From positions 82,975,769-83,039,768 of the forward strand of contig CM053275.1 of assembly GCA_028583415.1 (NCBI GenBank): DNA of 64,000 nt. Direction: 5' to 3'. A model generated the notes under the pieces. The model was given only the letters and a program-made list of their open reading frames with translations, was not told the DNA's origin and searched no databases. Position numbers and translations under genes: made by a program. The stretch is from Protea cynaroides (Eukaryota > Streptophyta > Magnoliopsida > Proteales > Proteaceae). The first letter of the stretch is position 1; every line of letters starts with the position of its first letter. This document shows, piece by piece, positions 11,279-23,800 of this stretch.

Positions 11279-12915
11279 CAATTTCATTGTCCTTCCCTTT
11301 CCCTTTCCCTTCTTTCCAAATAGAATAGAGTCTATATGTAGTTTATGACCAACAATGGCCGAGTTAGAGGTCAACTGGTTAAGGACTAATTGGTATGGGA
11401 CTACAACTCAAATCAATGATGGCTATGCCCTAAAGAGGTTTGAATTTATGACCTTTAATTCTTGCCAATTACTGTGTTATTATTTTTTTTTTTTTTTGGG
11501 GTTAAATAATTACTGTGCTATTACAGCATGCCATTGATTTGGACAACATAAGTGTATAGAATTTTATCAATAAAAAGAGAGAGAATACAATAATGTAATT
11601 TTTCTTGTTGGAAATGTAATTAGGGAAAATTTAAATTACCACATAAAAAGAATTGATCAAATCCCCTACCACCCAAGTTGTTTAAAAAAATTACCTACCA
11701 TCCGAGTTAGACAAATGTTAGTTAATGGACTGACGGGAAAAAGTTGAAATTGTGTGTAGACGTTTATACCCACTTCTTCTTCCTCTATGTTTCTCTGCAA
11801 AATTTTATCAAAAAGAAAAAAAAAATGAAAAAAGAGAGACCCTAACTCCAGATTATAGTTTTGATAACAATGACATCGACGAAGAGGAAAGCTCTAGAGA
11901 AGCTCTCTTTGAGGTTACAGTAACCGATTGGGAATCAGTTGAGCTGAGAAGGAGCGGGATATGTTATATTATTTCTTGATGTATAATACCTGAAACGTAT
12001 AATCCTCCATTATTTCTTGATTTGTTCCATTTTTAAACTGTAGTTGCACAAAAGGGAAGAGCCGAAGAAGAAGAAGAAGAAAGTTTCGCCATCGCAGTCC
12101 ATTTGAATGAGAACTAATCTAACTAAAAAGAATTAAAAAAAAATTGAAAAAACCAATTGGACCTACCTCTGTCAGCCATTAATACATGACTAGAGAATAC
12201 AAGAGCAGAATGAAAAATCATGGCACGATCATTTAAGGTTTCTTTTGCAAACACATAAAAGGTTTTGAACTTTTGATTTTTTTTTTAATCAGGTTTTTAT
12301 GCTTTTTGAATTCCAAAGCTTCAAGAGAAGTTTACCATTAGAGAGTCGTCCATGAGTGGAAGAGGAAGATGGACTCAAGAATCTGCAACATGTCTCACTA
12401 TATTGGCTTGAGTTCCTTTTCTTTTTCCTAATTTTATTATTTGCTTCGTATTCAAATCCTAACATTTTTTTTCTTTTTTTCTTTTTATGTGTTATTCGTT
12501 TATGAGTCTCAGATAGAGAACAAACAAAATAGAGAGATGAGAGGAAGAAGAAAGGGTTGAGATATTATTGTCATTCAAATATTTTCTAACGGCTGACATC
12601 AACAACTAACGACTTTGTTAGTTGCTTTTGGATCTTTTTGATAAACGTTTGTCTAACTTAGATGGTAGGTGATTAGATCAATTCTTTTTGGATGGTAGCT
12701 GAAATTATTCCTATTTAATTTAATCAGACATAATCCCTCCTACCCCCTTATGGTCTGTTTGCTTAGAAGTGAAATCAACATCAACAAGCTTTTTTCCACT
12801 TGCAACCAAACATACCATTTAAATTTTCTTTCTTTTATTTGTTTTAAAATTTTCTATGCAAATAATATTTTACATAAAAATATCCTCAAATGTAATAAAA
12901 ATTTCTACTTATTCA

Positions 12916-12946
<31 letters not shown>

Positions 12947-13639
12947 ACATTTACGTTAAAACAAACAGTAATAAATCATGCTTTACAAGACAATTTTGTT
13001 TTCCACCATCTCACATGAAAAACACACAGAACGTAAGTATACAGTCTATGCTCTTTAAGGATAAAAATCCTCTCCTAAGCACCCAGTCGTCCAATCATCC
13101 ATCTGACCGGATTGAGACTGGGCAACAAGAGACGATTCAGGTCCCTATTCTCTTGGCTAATCACCACTATCCTTTTTCTTTTCAGGCGCTGAAAACTCTC
13201 ACCAAGTTTAGTGAACTTCATAGCTCACGAATTCCACAGGGCAGCCAATTGATAAAGACATTGAGCCATTGAGGGTGTCCATGTTGTATAGGACCCAGCC
13301 ATCTCATTACTTAAATTTAAACTAAAAAAGAAAAAATAGCAAAGATATATAGTTTAAAAATGCATGCAAAGTTATACAAAGTTTAACAAACCTGTCACCA
13401 TCATTAATATTACATAATGGAGGTTTCCAACATTGTTATAATTTGGTATATAACTTGTAACTGTGTTCCGGCCCCACTTCCATACTCACCGGGCTGAAAC
13501 TTCAGTAAGATGGGTGCATGATCTTCTATCACATGGACCTATATCACCATTTCCTGTCATGGGGCAAATTAATGAAATTTATAAAGTTCACCAACATAAC
13601 GTTTTTTACCTTTCTCTTTTTCTGTTGCTGTTGCTGTTG
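10596..13639. other. Intergenic, AT-rich, no gene seen
   Basis: Contains an A-tract (11179-11201), a long (TA)n at 11217-11275 and a shorter one at 12916-12943. A weak tRNA-like stretch at 11353-11452 (gttagaggtcaactggttaag... gaggtttgaat) may be a decayed SINE. No supported coding region. Confidence 0.55.
11217..11275. repeat. (TA)n microsatellite
   Basis: About 29 uninterrupted TA units, following a long A-tract. Confidence 0.95.
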
Positions 13640-13655
13640 CTTGAATGTAACCATG

Positions 13656-14090
13656 TAGGGATGTAAACAGATGGTCGAAAATCCAGATTCGATTCACATC
13701 TTTATCCATTTAGGGATATAAGTATACAAATTTAGGTATTACTAATCAGATACGGATACCCAGATATAAAAATGGATAATCCAAATCATAATATATCTGA
13801 TCTTTATTGATATCCAACTAATAATAAAAAAATTAACTAAATAATGATCTTGATGGTTTTTAAAGATTCAACAGGTTCTACAGATTGAAGAAAAAAAAAT
13901 CATGAGACTAGGACAAATGGAAACCTGAGTGACATGAACTAAGAGCGAATCTTATCCGCCGGGGGAAAGTCGGTCCCAACTAGATATGTAAACGGATAGT
14001 CAAAAATCTGGATTCGAATCACATCTGTATCCATTTAGGATGTTTGAATACAGTCACATCCGGACCATATTCAATCCTTTTACAACCCTA
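13656..14090. mobile_element. 435-bp hAT-like MITE (TAGGGxTGTAAA ends)
   Basis: The left end TAGGGATGTAAAC and the right end (reading inwards) TAGGGTTGTAAAAGG form short inverted repeats. CTTGAATG occurs at 13640-13647 and 14091-14098, an 8-bp direct repeat that fits a hAT TSD, but eight extra bases (13648-13655) separate the left copy from the terminus. Inside, a stretch beginning ATGTAAAC and ending TATCCATTTAGG is present twice. No coding capacity. Confidence 0.6.
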
Positions 14091-14370
14091 CTTGAATGGG
14101 TATAAGAAACCCAATTAATGGCCCATTCAAGAAGTTCCAACCAAACAAGCAATCCAGAAAACCAGAGCTAGTAATGCATGGGGTACGTCTCAGAGGATGA
14201 GGAACTGAATAAGAATGACTGATCAAAATTTTACAGTGAAGTATGAAATGGAACAACGCCACCTTTATCATTTAAGTAAAAAAATCATTCGAATGAAGAA
14301 TAACAAGAGAAACATTTACAATACAATATGGATATGTTGGGGCTCTAGATGAAAGCTAACCTCAGTGACT

Positions 14371-14853
14371 TCATTCTTCTTTCATGGCAATTTCATGCTT
14401 CCTCCTTTGTCCCACTTCGACAAGCAATGACAAGAGAGCCTCACACACCTGGGAAGCATTAGCTTCCCGAGGATCATCGTTCAAAGCTGAGTAAACCATC
14501 CAAGCATGGTCTAATTTACGTTTTGGATGAACAACAACGGAGCCAGGAACCTCTGCATCACGACATGTAACCAGGCCATCACTTTTCTCGCCATACCTGA
14601 CCTGAAGCAGTTGTGCACATGCAGCCATTGCAGCAGAAAGAGGCATAACAACTGGGACCTTCGTAGATTGCCCCGAAGCGAGCGATGCAGGAAGCTCTGC
14701 ATGAGCAACATGAGACAAGGTAGAAAGAACTGCCGGAGTAATAGCAGCTTCTGTGTGGAATGAAACAACTGGGAGTTCTCTAGGTAATTGGTATTTCCTC
14801 AAGAGGTCCTTCCTCTTCTCATATGTCAAGTCTTCTAGAGCCTGCATATCTCC
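14371..14853 (-). CDS. Hydrolase terminal exon (catalytic His)
   Basis: 160 codons plus stop. The acceptor is GCTGAAG before GGAGATATG. It carries PVVSFHTEA, an Ala/Leu-rich helix, SDGLVTCRDAEVPGS with candidate acid residues, and KLDHAWMVYS with the probable triad His. It is separated from exon 8 by the 10.7-kb TE-filled intron. Confidence 0.9.
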   Translation of the reverse strand, partial: GDMQALEDLTYEKRKDLLRKYQLPRELPVVSFHTEAAITPAVLSTLSHVAHAELPASLASGQSTKVPVVMPLSAAMAACAQLLQVRYGEKSDGLVTCRDAEVPGSVVVHPKRKLDHAWMVYSALNDDPREANASQVCEALLSLLVEVGQRRKHEIAMKEE

Positions 14854-17800
14854 CTTCAGCACATAACAAAGAATTTAGATGATTCCATATTTAACATAAA
14901 ATTAATAATCCAGCAATTTCAATAAATTTCTTCATGCAGCTCCCAAGACAAGTAACAAGTGTTACCAATACTTTACAAATAAATTTTTGGGTTGACACTG
15001 TCATATGTTTTAGATTGTCCTGCTAGTCATTCATTTTACCTACTGGAATGCCTCGTATAAATAAATTGAGGAGGGTAGTTAGGGCCGTATTTGGAGGAGT
15101 AACACTGTAACAGCTCTATCAAACTGAATTGTGGTAATAGAAGATTTAGTCAACTCACTTTGGAGTGTGTACTTCTTGTCTTCCTGAGCTAGTTTGGGAA
15201 ACCCAATTTGTTCATGAATTTTTTTTTTTTTTGGGCGGAAAAGGAAGCTACATAATGATATCAGCAGTCAATTGGTCAATGCCATTTCTGAATAGCTTGG
15301 ATTTGCCAGCAGAGGAGGTTTAAAGCCTTTATGCAATTTATGCAGCTGGAGACACCGCTACTGCTACCTTTTCATTTGCCCACTCAAGTATGTCACCTAC
15401 TGGAATGGCTCATATATCCCTTCACATCTCTCCTAGATCAATTACTCAAAAGCTTTAGGTCACATGACTGACATGATTTCATTTTCCTCTTCACATCAGG
15501 TTTTTTTGAGCAGATATAAATCAGGATTCCTGATGAAACTTACTCTTTTACTTCAACAAGTTTAATCTGAATGTCACTCTTCGCTTCACTTTCTCCTGTC
15601 CTCCATGTTGCTACAAATCTATACTTCTATGTCAATAGTATCAAGCCACTCAATAGTATTGTGGTGATCCTTTTCTCATTTCATTTTCCAGGGCTCATTG
15701 ACTGGGAAAAAGTTTTTAAAACTCCCCCCCCGCGGGGCACACCAAAAAAAGAAAAAAAAAAGACAGGGACAAAAAAATTTAAATATTAAAGAAACCTTTT
15801 GCCAACAGAGAATGTTTCACAATTAATCTAAGATGAGAACAATGTGTAACAAATAACAACCTCAGATATCGAATTCATAGACAAAATCTTATGATTTTAG
15901 GAATTAATAAATCCAACATTAAAAGCCAACAAAGACTTGTAACCCATAATTGGAACCGAATTTAGTCAACCTGGTTCTGTCATTGGATTGGAATGGCCAA
16001 GCTGAAGACATCAGTAAATAAGTCTATATATTAAATAAATTTTGTGAATTTCCTCAAAACAATATTAAATGAGTAAAACCTATTAACGATTATCTTAAAC
16101 TCTGTGAAGGCAATTTTTTTTATTAGAAAAAAAGAAAAGAATAAATAATTACAAGTGAAGAAACTCTTCCCACCTACGGCAAAGACAATTAATATAGTAG
16201 ACATTAATTTCCATGTCTTTCTCACTAATAGTAGGTTAGTTTCGCAAAAGGAAAACTAGGTTTCTAAAAGAGCAGACACTACGCAAAATATATACCCATA
16301 GAAGAAAATAAATAGAGTCACTAATACATCATTGATCAAGTTGATTGCTACCACTTACCACTTATTAACTTGGGTAACTCTTATAAAGTTAGAATCTACC
16401 AAAGCGGAGTAATTGATAAACATTGATAGTCAACTTGTTAGCATAATAAAATTGTAACCGTACACTACTTTAAAGTAGTCAATGTAGTTAATACTAGTTT
16501 CTAAGACTTAAACTCCTATTAGTATACAACAACAACAATAACAACAACAACAACAGCAACAAAGTTTTATCCCAACTAAATGACTATTAGTATACAACAA
16601 CAACAATAACAACAACAACAACAACAACAACAAAGCCTTATCCCAACTAAATGGGGTCGGCCACATGGATTCTTATCCTCTAATCAGCTCTCTTCGATGT
16701 CATACTGGAAAAAGGCCTAAGCTATTCATGTTTTTCTTCATTACCTCCACTAGAGTCATCTTAGGTTTGCCCCTAGCTCTTTTTGGACTCCTATTAGTAT
16801 ATGGACTGTTAATTAGTTTATTAGTTTGCTTTATTAGTTTCCTTTACCAATTAGGCTTGTTAGTTTTCTTTGTCTTTAACTTGTGATTAGGAGTCGATCA
16901 TATCTAATAGTTGTTTTCTACTTTGTTACGTGGTATCAGAGCCATTTTGAGAGTCGTTTAACTATCTTCGTTATGGTGTGCCACCACCACAACTGCAACT
17001 TCCTTCATAGTTCCTGGTTTGCTATGTGAGTTTCGTTTTGTTATTTTATAACTCATATATCTGTTCTGTTCTGGTTTCTGGTTCCTGGTTCCTGGTTTAT
17101 TTATTTATTATATAATCTTCCTGATTCTTCCTTGTTATTTTGTTCCGTATCTTCCCTTTAAGCTTTTGCCGTAGTATTTTGTTTCTAGCTGTACTTGCAG
17201 TTCACCAAAGTCGGATCGAACCCTATCAATTCACTTCTTTCCTTCCTGAGATTTTGAGCATCAGTGGATCTGACCTCAACAACCTTAATGCCTAGGAATC
17301 TTAACATGAAACCAACCCTGTTACAAAAGATATATCACTTGAACTTGGTTTCAAACCTTCCGCCAGGTTTGATTTCAGCTATAGTAGTAATAGCAGCAGC
17401 AGTAGCAAGAGCAACAATAGTAGTAACTACACACCTCATGAAAACCTTAAACGACTCTTAAAACAACAACTCAGGGATCGCTATGATACCATGTAACAAA
17501 ATAGAAAAATAAAAGAAGATGGAGAGAATCGATGTTGTCTTGATTCTCTCCTTGTAGCTCATATCTATAGAAGATAGAAAACAACTATTAAATATGATCT
17601 AGGCTTGTTAGTTTCCTTTTCCTATTTTCAGTTTACTTTGTCTTTAGTTTGTGACTAGGACTCTGACTTGTAGAGTCCTAGATCATATTTAATAGTTGTT
17701 TTCTATTTTTTATAAATACAAGCTACAAGGAGCAAGACAACATAGATTCTCCTCATCTTCTCTTACTTTCTATTTTGTTATATGGTATCAAAGCAATCTT

Positions 17801-20800
17801 CTATGTTATCGTTTTGAAAGTCGTTTAAGGTTCTCTGTTAGGTGTGCAGCCACCATTATTGCTGCTGCTACTTAGTTCACAGTGACTTATACTATGCTGC
17901 TACTACTATTTGGTTCACAGTGACCTACACTGTACTGCTACTACTACTTAGTTCACAATGACCTGTATTGTGCTACTACTACTACTACTATTGCTGCCAC
18001 TACTACTGCTACTACTTTTACTACTACAACTCCTGCTTCTGCTGTTACATTATTTCAAGCTGAAACTCTCACGTTCCCCCATGCTCTAGCTTGAGGGGGG
18101 TGTTAGCGTAATAAAAATTGTAACCGTACACTGCTTTGACTTAATCAAAGTAGTTAGTGCTAGTTTTTGGGACTTAAACTTCTATTAGAATATGGACTCC
18201 TAATTATTTTATTAATTTGCTTTATTAGTTTTCTTTTTCCTTTTTTTGAGTTTACTTTGTCTTTAGTTTATGACTAGGACTCTGACTTGTAAAATCCTAA
18301 ATCATATCTAATAGTTGTTTTCTATTTTCTATAAATATAAGCTACAAGGAGAAGAGCAAAACAACATTGATTCTCTCCATCTTCTCTTATTTTCTATTTT
18401 GTTACATGGTATCAAAGTAATTCCCTGGGTTGCAGTTTTGAGAATTGTTTAAGGTTCTCCATTAGGTGTGCAGACACCACTATTGCTGCTTTACTGCTGC
18501 TGCTGCTACTACTACTACTACTACTACTACTACTTGGTTCATAGTGACCTATACTATGCTGGTAGCCTGGTACTACTATTTGGTTCACAGTGACCTACGC
18601 TGTGCTGCTACTACTACTTGGTTCACAATGACCTATATTGTGCTGCTACTACTACTATTGCAACCACTACTTCTGCTACTACTACTGCTTTTACTACTAT
18701 AATTCCCATTTTCGCTGCTACATTGTTTCAAACTGAAGCCCTCACATTTCCCCATGCTCCAGTTTAAAGGAGGTGTTAGCATAATAAAATTGTAACCGTA
18801 CACTGCTTTGACTTAAAAAGTATTTAGTGCTACTTTCTAGGAGTTGGACTTCTATTAGTACATGGACTCTTAATTAGTTTATTAGTTTGCTTTATTAGTT
18901 TTTTTACCAATTATGCTTGTTAGTTTTCTTTTTCTATTTTGAGTTTACTTTGTCTTTAGTTTGTGACTAGGACTCTGACTTGTAGAGTCCTAGATCATAT
19001 CTAATAGTTGTTTTATATTTTCTATAAATATAAACTACAAGGAGAGGAGCAAGACAACATCGATTCTCTCCATCTTCTCTTATTTTTCTATTTTGTTACA
19101 CAACTCAACTAAGCCAGTTCCCAACTAAATGGTCATTAAAAACCATGGATAGGAAAAATGGCGTCCCAATACAGGAGGCTCCTGCTACTGCAAGGTCTGG
19201 GGAGGGGTGTAATTAATAGCTCACCAATCAATGGGAGCGCCTTTATTGGATAGCATATCCATCATGGAATCCAAGGGAAGCATGACTATCTGCCACTTGA
19301 CAAGTCGGTTGGGCTGAAAATTTGAGGACAAATAAAGCCCCCCCTTTTTGTCAAGTTGACAAGTTCATTCTATAATCTGTAAAGTGGCAAATAAAGCTTA
19401 AAAATGAAACATACTAAAAAAAAGGATGGCTGAAAATACAAGGGGAAAACTGCCAATATGTAAGAGGAAAAATTATTGAAAATTGAGTATGTAATTTAGC
19501 AGTGGACAATTCATACCATTCCTTAGATATACAATGGTCAGAATTGGTACATCATGAGTCATGATCCTTCCATATAGCACAACTAGGTGGACTGTTCATA
19601 GATTCACAATGGACATGCAGGAAAACTTATACAGTTTGGATGTACCCAAAAAGGAAGCATTTAGCATTAAAATTTCCAATTATCAATTTATTAGATACTA
19701 TATAAACCTATTTCGTCTTATTTTTCCAAATTAGATTATCAATGTATTTCATTTTATTTCATTTTCTAATTTGTGCGCAGAGACGAATGCAATGACCAGG
19801 ACAAACATTTCATCAAAATGGACTCTCCAAATCCCAAATAGTTCTCTCTTGGTCTAGAATCACTTGAAAGAGTGAGGATCAAATACCGCCACGTGATTGC
19901 CCAACAGAGCACGTGAGTATAGGTATTAAAACACCAATTATCACACAATGATAGGTTTCACACTATGGCAAGATTTGAATGTAAGAATTCGGTCAGAAGC
20001 ATGTTCTATCCACTTGTTTACCAATAAGAATATATCAAAAAAAAAAAATGGTGGAGGTTTTCATCTTTACTTTATACCAATCTCCCATATTGTAAAATTA
20101 CTTTTTTCTCAACTCAACTACTCATCAGCCTAATCCCAATTAAATGGGGTCAGCTGGATGGATCATTTTTCTATCAGCTTTATTTAAAGCCATACTTAAT
20201 TCTAGGCATAAGCTATACATGTATTTCTGCACCACTGCTTCTAGAGTCATTTTAGGCCACTATCACTTTAAGTTCCTACAATTTGAATCAAAACACCTCT
20301 CCGTACTGGAGCATTCAAAGACCCCCATTGCACATTGTAAAATTACTTTTTCCTGATTTCTTTAAATAAGGTAACCAGGGAACATGGACAGTTTTGTTTC
20401 ACTTTTAATTCTTATTTCAACATAAAAGAATTGATGTCATCAATTTGCAAGTTGGATTGCTGAGATATGTTCCATTTCAGTTATCTATTAGATAGCTAAA
20501 ATAAAGAAAAATAAGAGTAGATTGTAACAAAATAGAAAAATAAGAGAAGATGGAGAGAATAGATGTGTATTCCTCTTCAATTAACAGTCACTATTTATAG
20601 ACAAAATAAAAGGGGTTAAGTGATAGGTCTAGGACTCTACAAGATAAGGAGTCCTAGTTACAAAGTAAATAGGAGTTCCATATGTCAACATGACAAGGGC
20701 TCTCATGATTAAAAGGATAATGAAAAGCAGTCACATTCTAGTAAAGAAAAAACAGTCCTATTCTAATTAAGGAAAAGATGTGAGGTTCGGACTCTAAAAG

Positions 20801-23800
20801 ATAGAGTCTTAGTTCCTTTAGAGTTTAAAGTCCTAGTTAAAAATAAGAAGGGAATAAGGGATAGGATAGGCCACATGGTCTCTTAATTAAATCGGTATTA
20901 GGCCTGAATAATCAGGCCCATCACTAAACACTTAAACTAATCAGTAATGGGCCTTCATAAATAGGCTCATTCTTTTACAATAATATTAGTTAACATAGAT
21001 AATTATAGATTTTGACCATATTAAATGTATTAAAAGTGCAGATAGTAAAGTTCTAGTAAGGGGTGAAGACATTAAGGAGATATGAAAGAGTATTTCTACA
21101 CCCTACTTAATGAAGACACCTAGAGTAATAGTATCCCCGAAGGTTGCATTACCCATAAAGACACCACAAGTAGTAGATATATACGAAAAATTAGGGTGTC
21201 GAAAATAAAAGAAGCTTTAAGGGGAAATGTAGGCAAAGCATCGGGCCCTAATAAGGTTCCAAATAGAAGTATAGAAGAACTTAAGAATCTATGATTATCT
21301 TAGCTTACCAAGTTGTTCAATAAGATTATGAGCATAAAAAAAATGACAATAAATGAAGGAGAAACATTGTGGTTCCGATTTATAAAAATAAAGATGATGC
21401 TCAGTGCTGCAATAACTATAGAGGCATAAAACTAACGAGGCATACTATGAAATTATGGGGAAGAGAGATTGAAACTCGCCTGAGACAAGAAACTAATATT
21501 TTGAAACCAAACCGGTTTTATGCTAGGGAGATCCACAAAAGAAACTATTTACTAATTTAGGAGATTTATGGAAAGATTTAGAGATTGCAACAAGAACTCC
21601 ATATTGTCTTTATTAAACTAGAAAAAGCTTATAACAGAGTGCCAAGAGAGTTAATTTGGAAAGTGCTAGAGAAGAGTAGTGTTTCAAACAAATATGTGGA
21701 CACATTCAAGGATATGTATTATAGCATGGTGACTAGCGTAAGAACCGTGGAGGGTTAAGGTAGTCAATTCTCAGTTACAATTTGGTTAAATCAAGGATCA
21801 ACTTTAAGCCCTTATTTGTTAGCGCTTATCATATATGATTTATGCAAGACCCACACTCTACTAACCAGGTCTAACATGGGTTAACGCATCGTGACATATC
21901 TTCCAATCATAACCGGGTTAGACGAGGCAATCGGATAACAGAACCACACAAACCAAGGTACGAAACTGACAACCCTAGGTTTGTCCGTTCGGACAAATAG
22001 AGTTGTCCGGTCTGCGTATTATTCGACCGGACATGCGACCGGTTAAACATAAAATAGACTCCAAGAATAAGAAGTTTCTTAGTATAATTGGGACTACTCT
22101 CCTAAGTTTGAAAGGACTCTAGTAGAGGGGTAAATAGAAGGTTACCCCTCTACATAAGGGACGTTTCTCCATCTTTTCTCACTCTTTTGATTAATCACAA
22201 ACCCTAGAATTGAGAGAGAGAGAGTCGGGAAGGAGGCTTGGAGAAGAAAAAGTCTCTAGAGAAGGAAGAAGGAAGAGGTGAAGAACTCACCGTCGATTTC
22301 TGACAACCATCGCCAAGAGACCAACGGTAAGTTCCTAGTTTCTAGTTCCTAGTCTCTATACATATGTTAAGGTGTGTGAGATTGGATTCACAGTCATGAG
22401 AGACTGTAGCCTAGTTTCACTACTGTATAAAATGTATAACGAAGATCAACAAGGGTGTATAGATCTAAGTTTATAATGGAACCCCTAACCCTAACGTGTT
22501 CTTGACCACAGAGTGGTTTAGGATAAACCCTAGAATGAGTTGAAGAATCGACTCTAAAGGAAGTCAGACTGAAACACAGCCTAAAAGATGCCTTGAAGTT
22601 TGTCCGGAAGCACCCAGTGTGGGACTAGACAAGCTACCAGACCCTCTCAGGAAACATCTCAGGTTTGTCTGGTATGGTGTCCGGTCGGACATTAAGCTAA
22701 CCCGGACAATCGACCGAACAATGTCCAACATGACTAATTATCAATTCGGACAGTGAGTCTGATCACTGTAAAATTATTGGAACGAAACCCTAACTTAACT
22801 CTAATGATTGTTTAGAATTTCTAATCAACTCAAGCTACTTCCAACATCTTGAAGAGAGTCAACATCACTCAACAGGTAAGGGACAAGACCCCAAACTATT
22901 TGGATAATAATAAACTACCTTGCTTGTCGTTGTACTACTTATTTGTGCATATAACATGTCATCCAATATCTGTTATTATTGTTCATGCATATTTAATTTA
23001 TTCTTGATATTATGATGATGATGATAGGCATGTGTTTGTGTGTGGTGTGTTGAATAGGGAGAGGTTGGAGCCTAAAACCATTCACCATACTGACATCGTC
23101 GTATCGCTGTTACCTTAGCGTGCTTAGTACATCGCAGGGTATCAGGGGGAGTGTTGGTGGTGTTGGCCATAGCCTTACCAATAGACTCTAGCTCTATCTC
23201 TGTTCCGTTGGGGGTAAGGCCTTAGATACACTTTGTTGACATCTAGGATTTGTTAGAGACGAACCCAGTTTGTAAGCCCTCGCCAGTAGAGGTATACGTA
23301 CTGGTACAAGGTAGAGTATTAGGGTGGGTGCTAGTGGTAATGTGGTCATAGCCTGATCACTGGACTTCAGCTCTATCTCTATTCCGGAGTGAGTGTTATG
23401 GGGCGACAGTAGTAGTGTGGTTGGAACCTGACTGTTAGGTGCAAGGAATCAAGTATCGTGTATAGATACTGTATCGGTAAGCTGAAATTAAGAGACGTAT
23501 CGTATCGTATTGTGGATACGGTGGATACACACGGATACGCATGGATACGAGGCAAGATACGTACAAAAATGATTAAGGAACATACAAAACACAATTTTAA
23601 AGCATAAAAACACTATAATTAGTAACATTGAGTAAGAAAAGGTCTCTTACATCATGGATACACATAAACTCCTAACCGAATACCCTACGTATTGTAAAAC
23701 AACAAAAAAATGTACAGTACCATGCCTTTTTATTAAAACTAGTTTCTAATCCTATTGGAAACCATTTTCCTTGAAAAGGGAAATAAAACCAAAAGCTACA

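Larger units (their letters stand above)
16436..19100 (+). mobile_element. Multimerised TRIM-like LTR array (four LTRs, no coding)
   Basis: The whole block is flanked by one 5-bp TSD, CAACT (16431-16435 and 19101-19105). Inside are LTRs at 16436-16930 (with a LINE-like insertion), about 17601-17782 (3' part), 18101-18406 and 18774-19100. Each of the first three is followed by a tRNA-Met-type primer site (TGGTATCAAAG or TGGTATCAGAG). Internal regions are only 318-367 bp for the two clean units, rich in CTA/CTG triplets, and the 17783-18100 unit ends in a polypurine tract (CTTGAGGGGGG) before the next TGTTAGCG. The first internal region ends in an inverted LTR piece (about 17370-17600). No gag or pol is present, so mobility needed a helper. 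It sits in the last intron of the hydrolase. Confidence 0.8.

Noticed and set aside
11752..11979. 75-codon acidic frame (DNNDIDEEESS)
   Set aside because: Isolated short frame without recognisable homologues, splice sites or neighbours.
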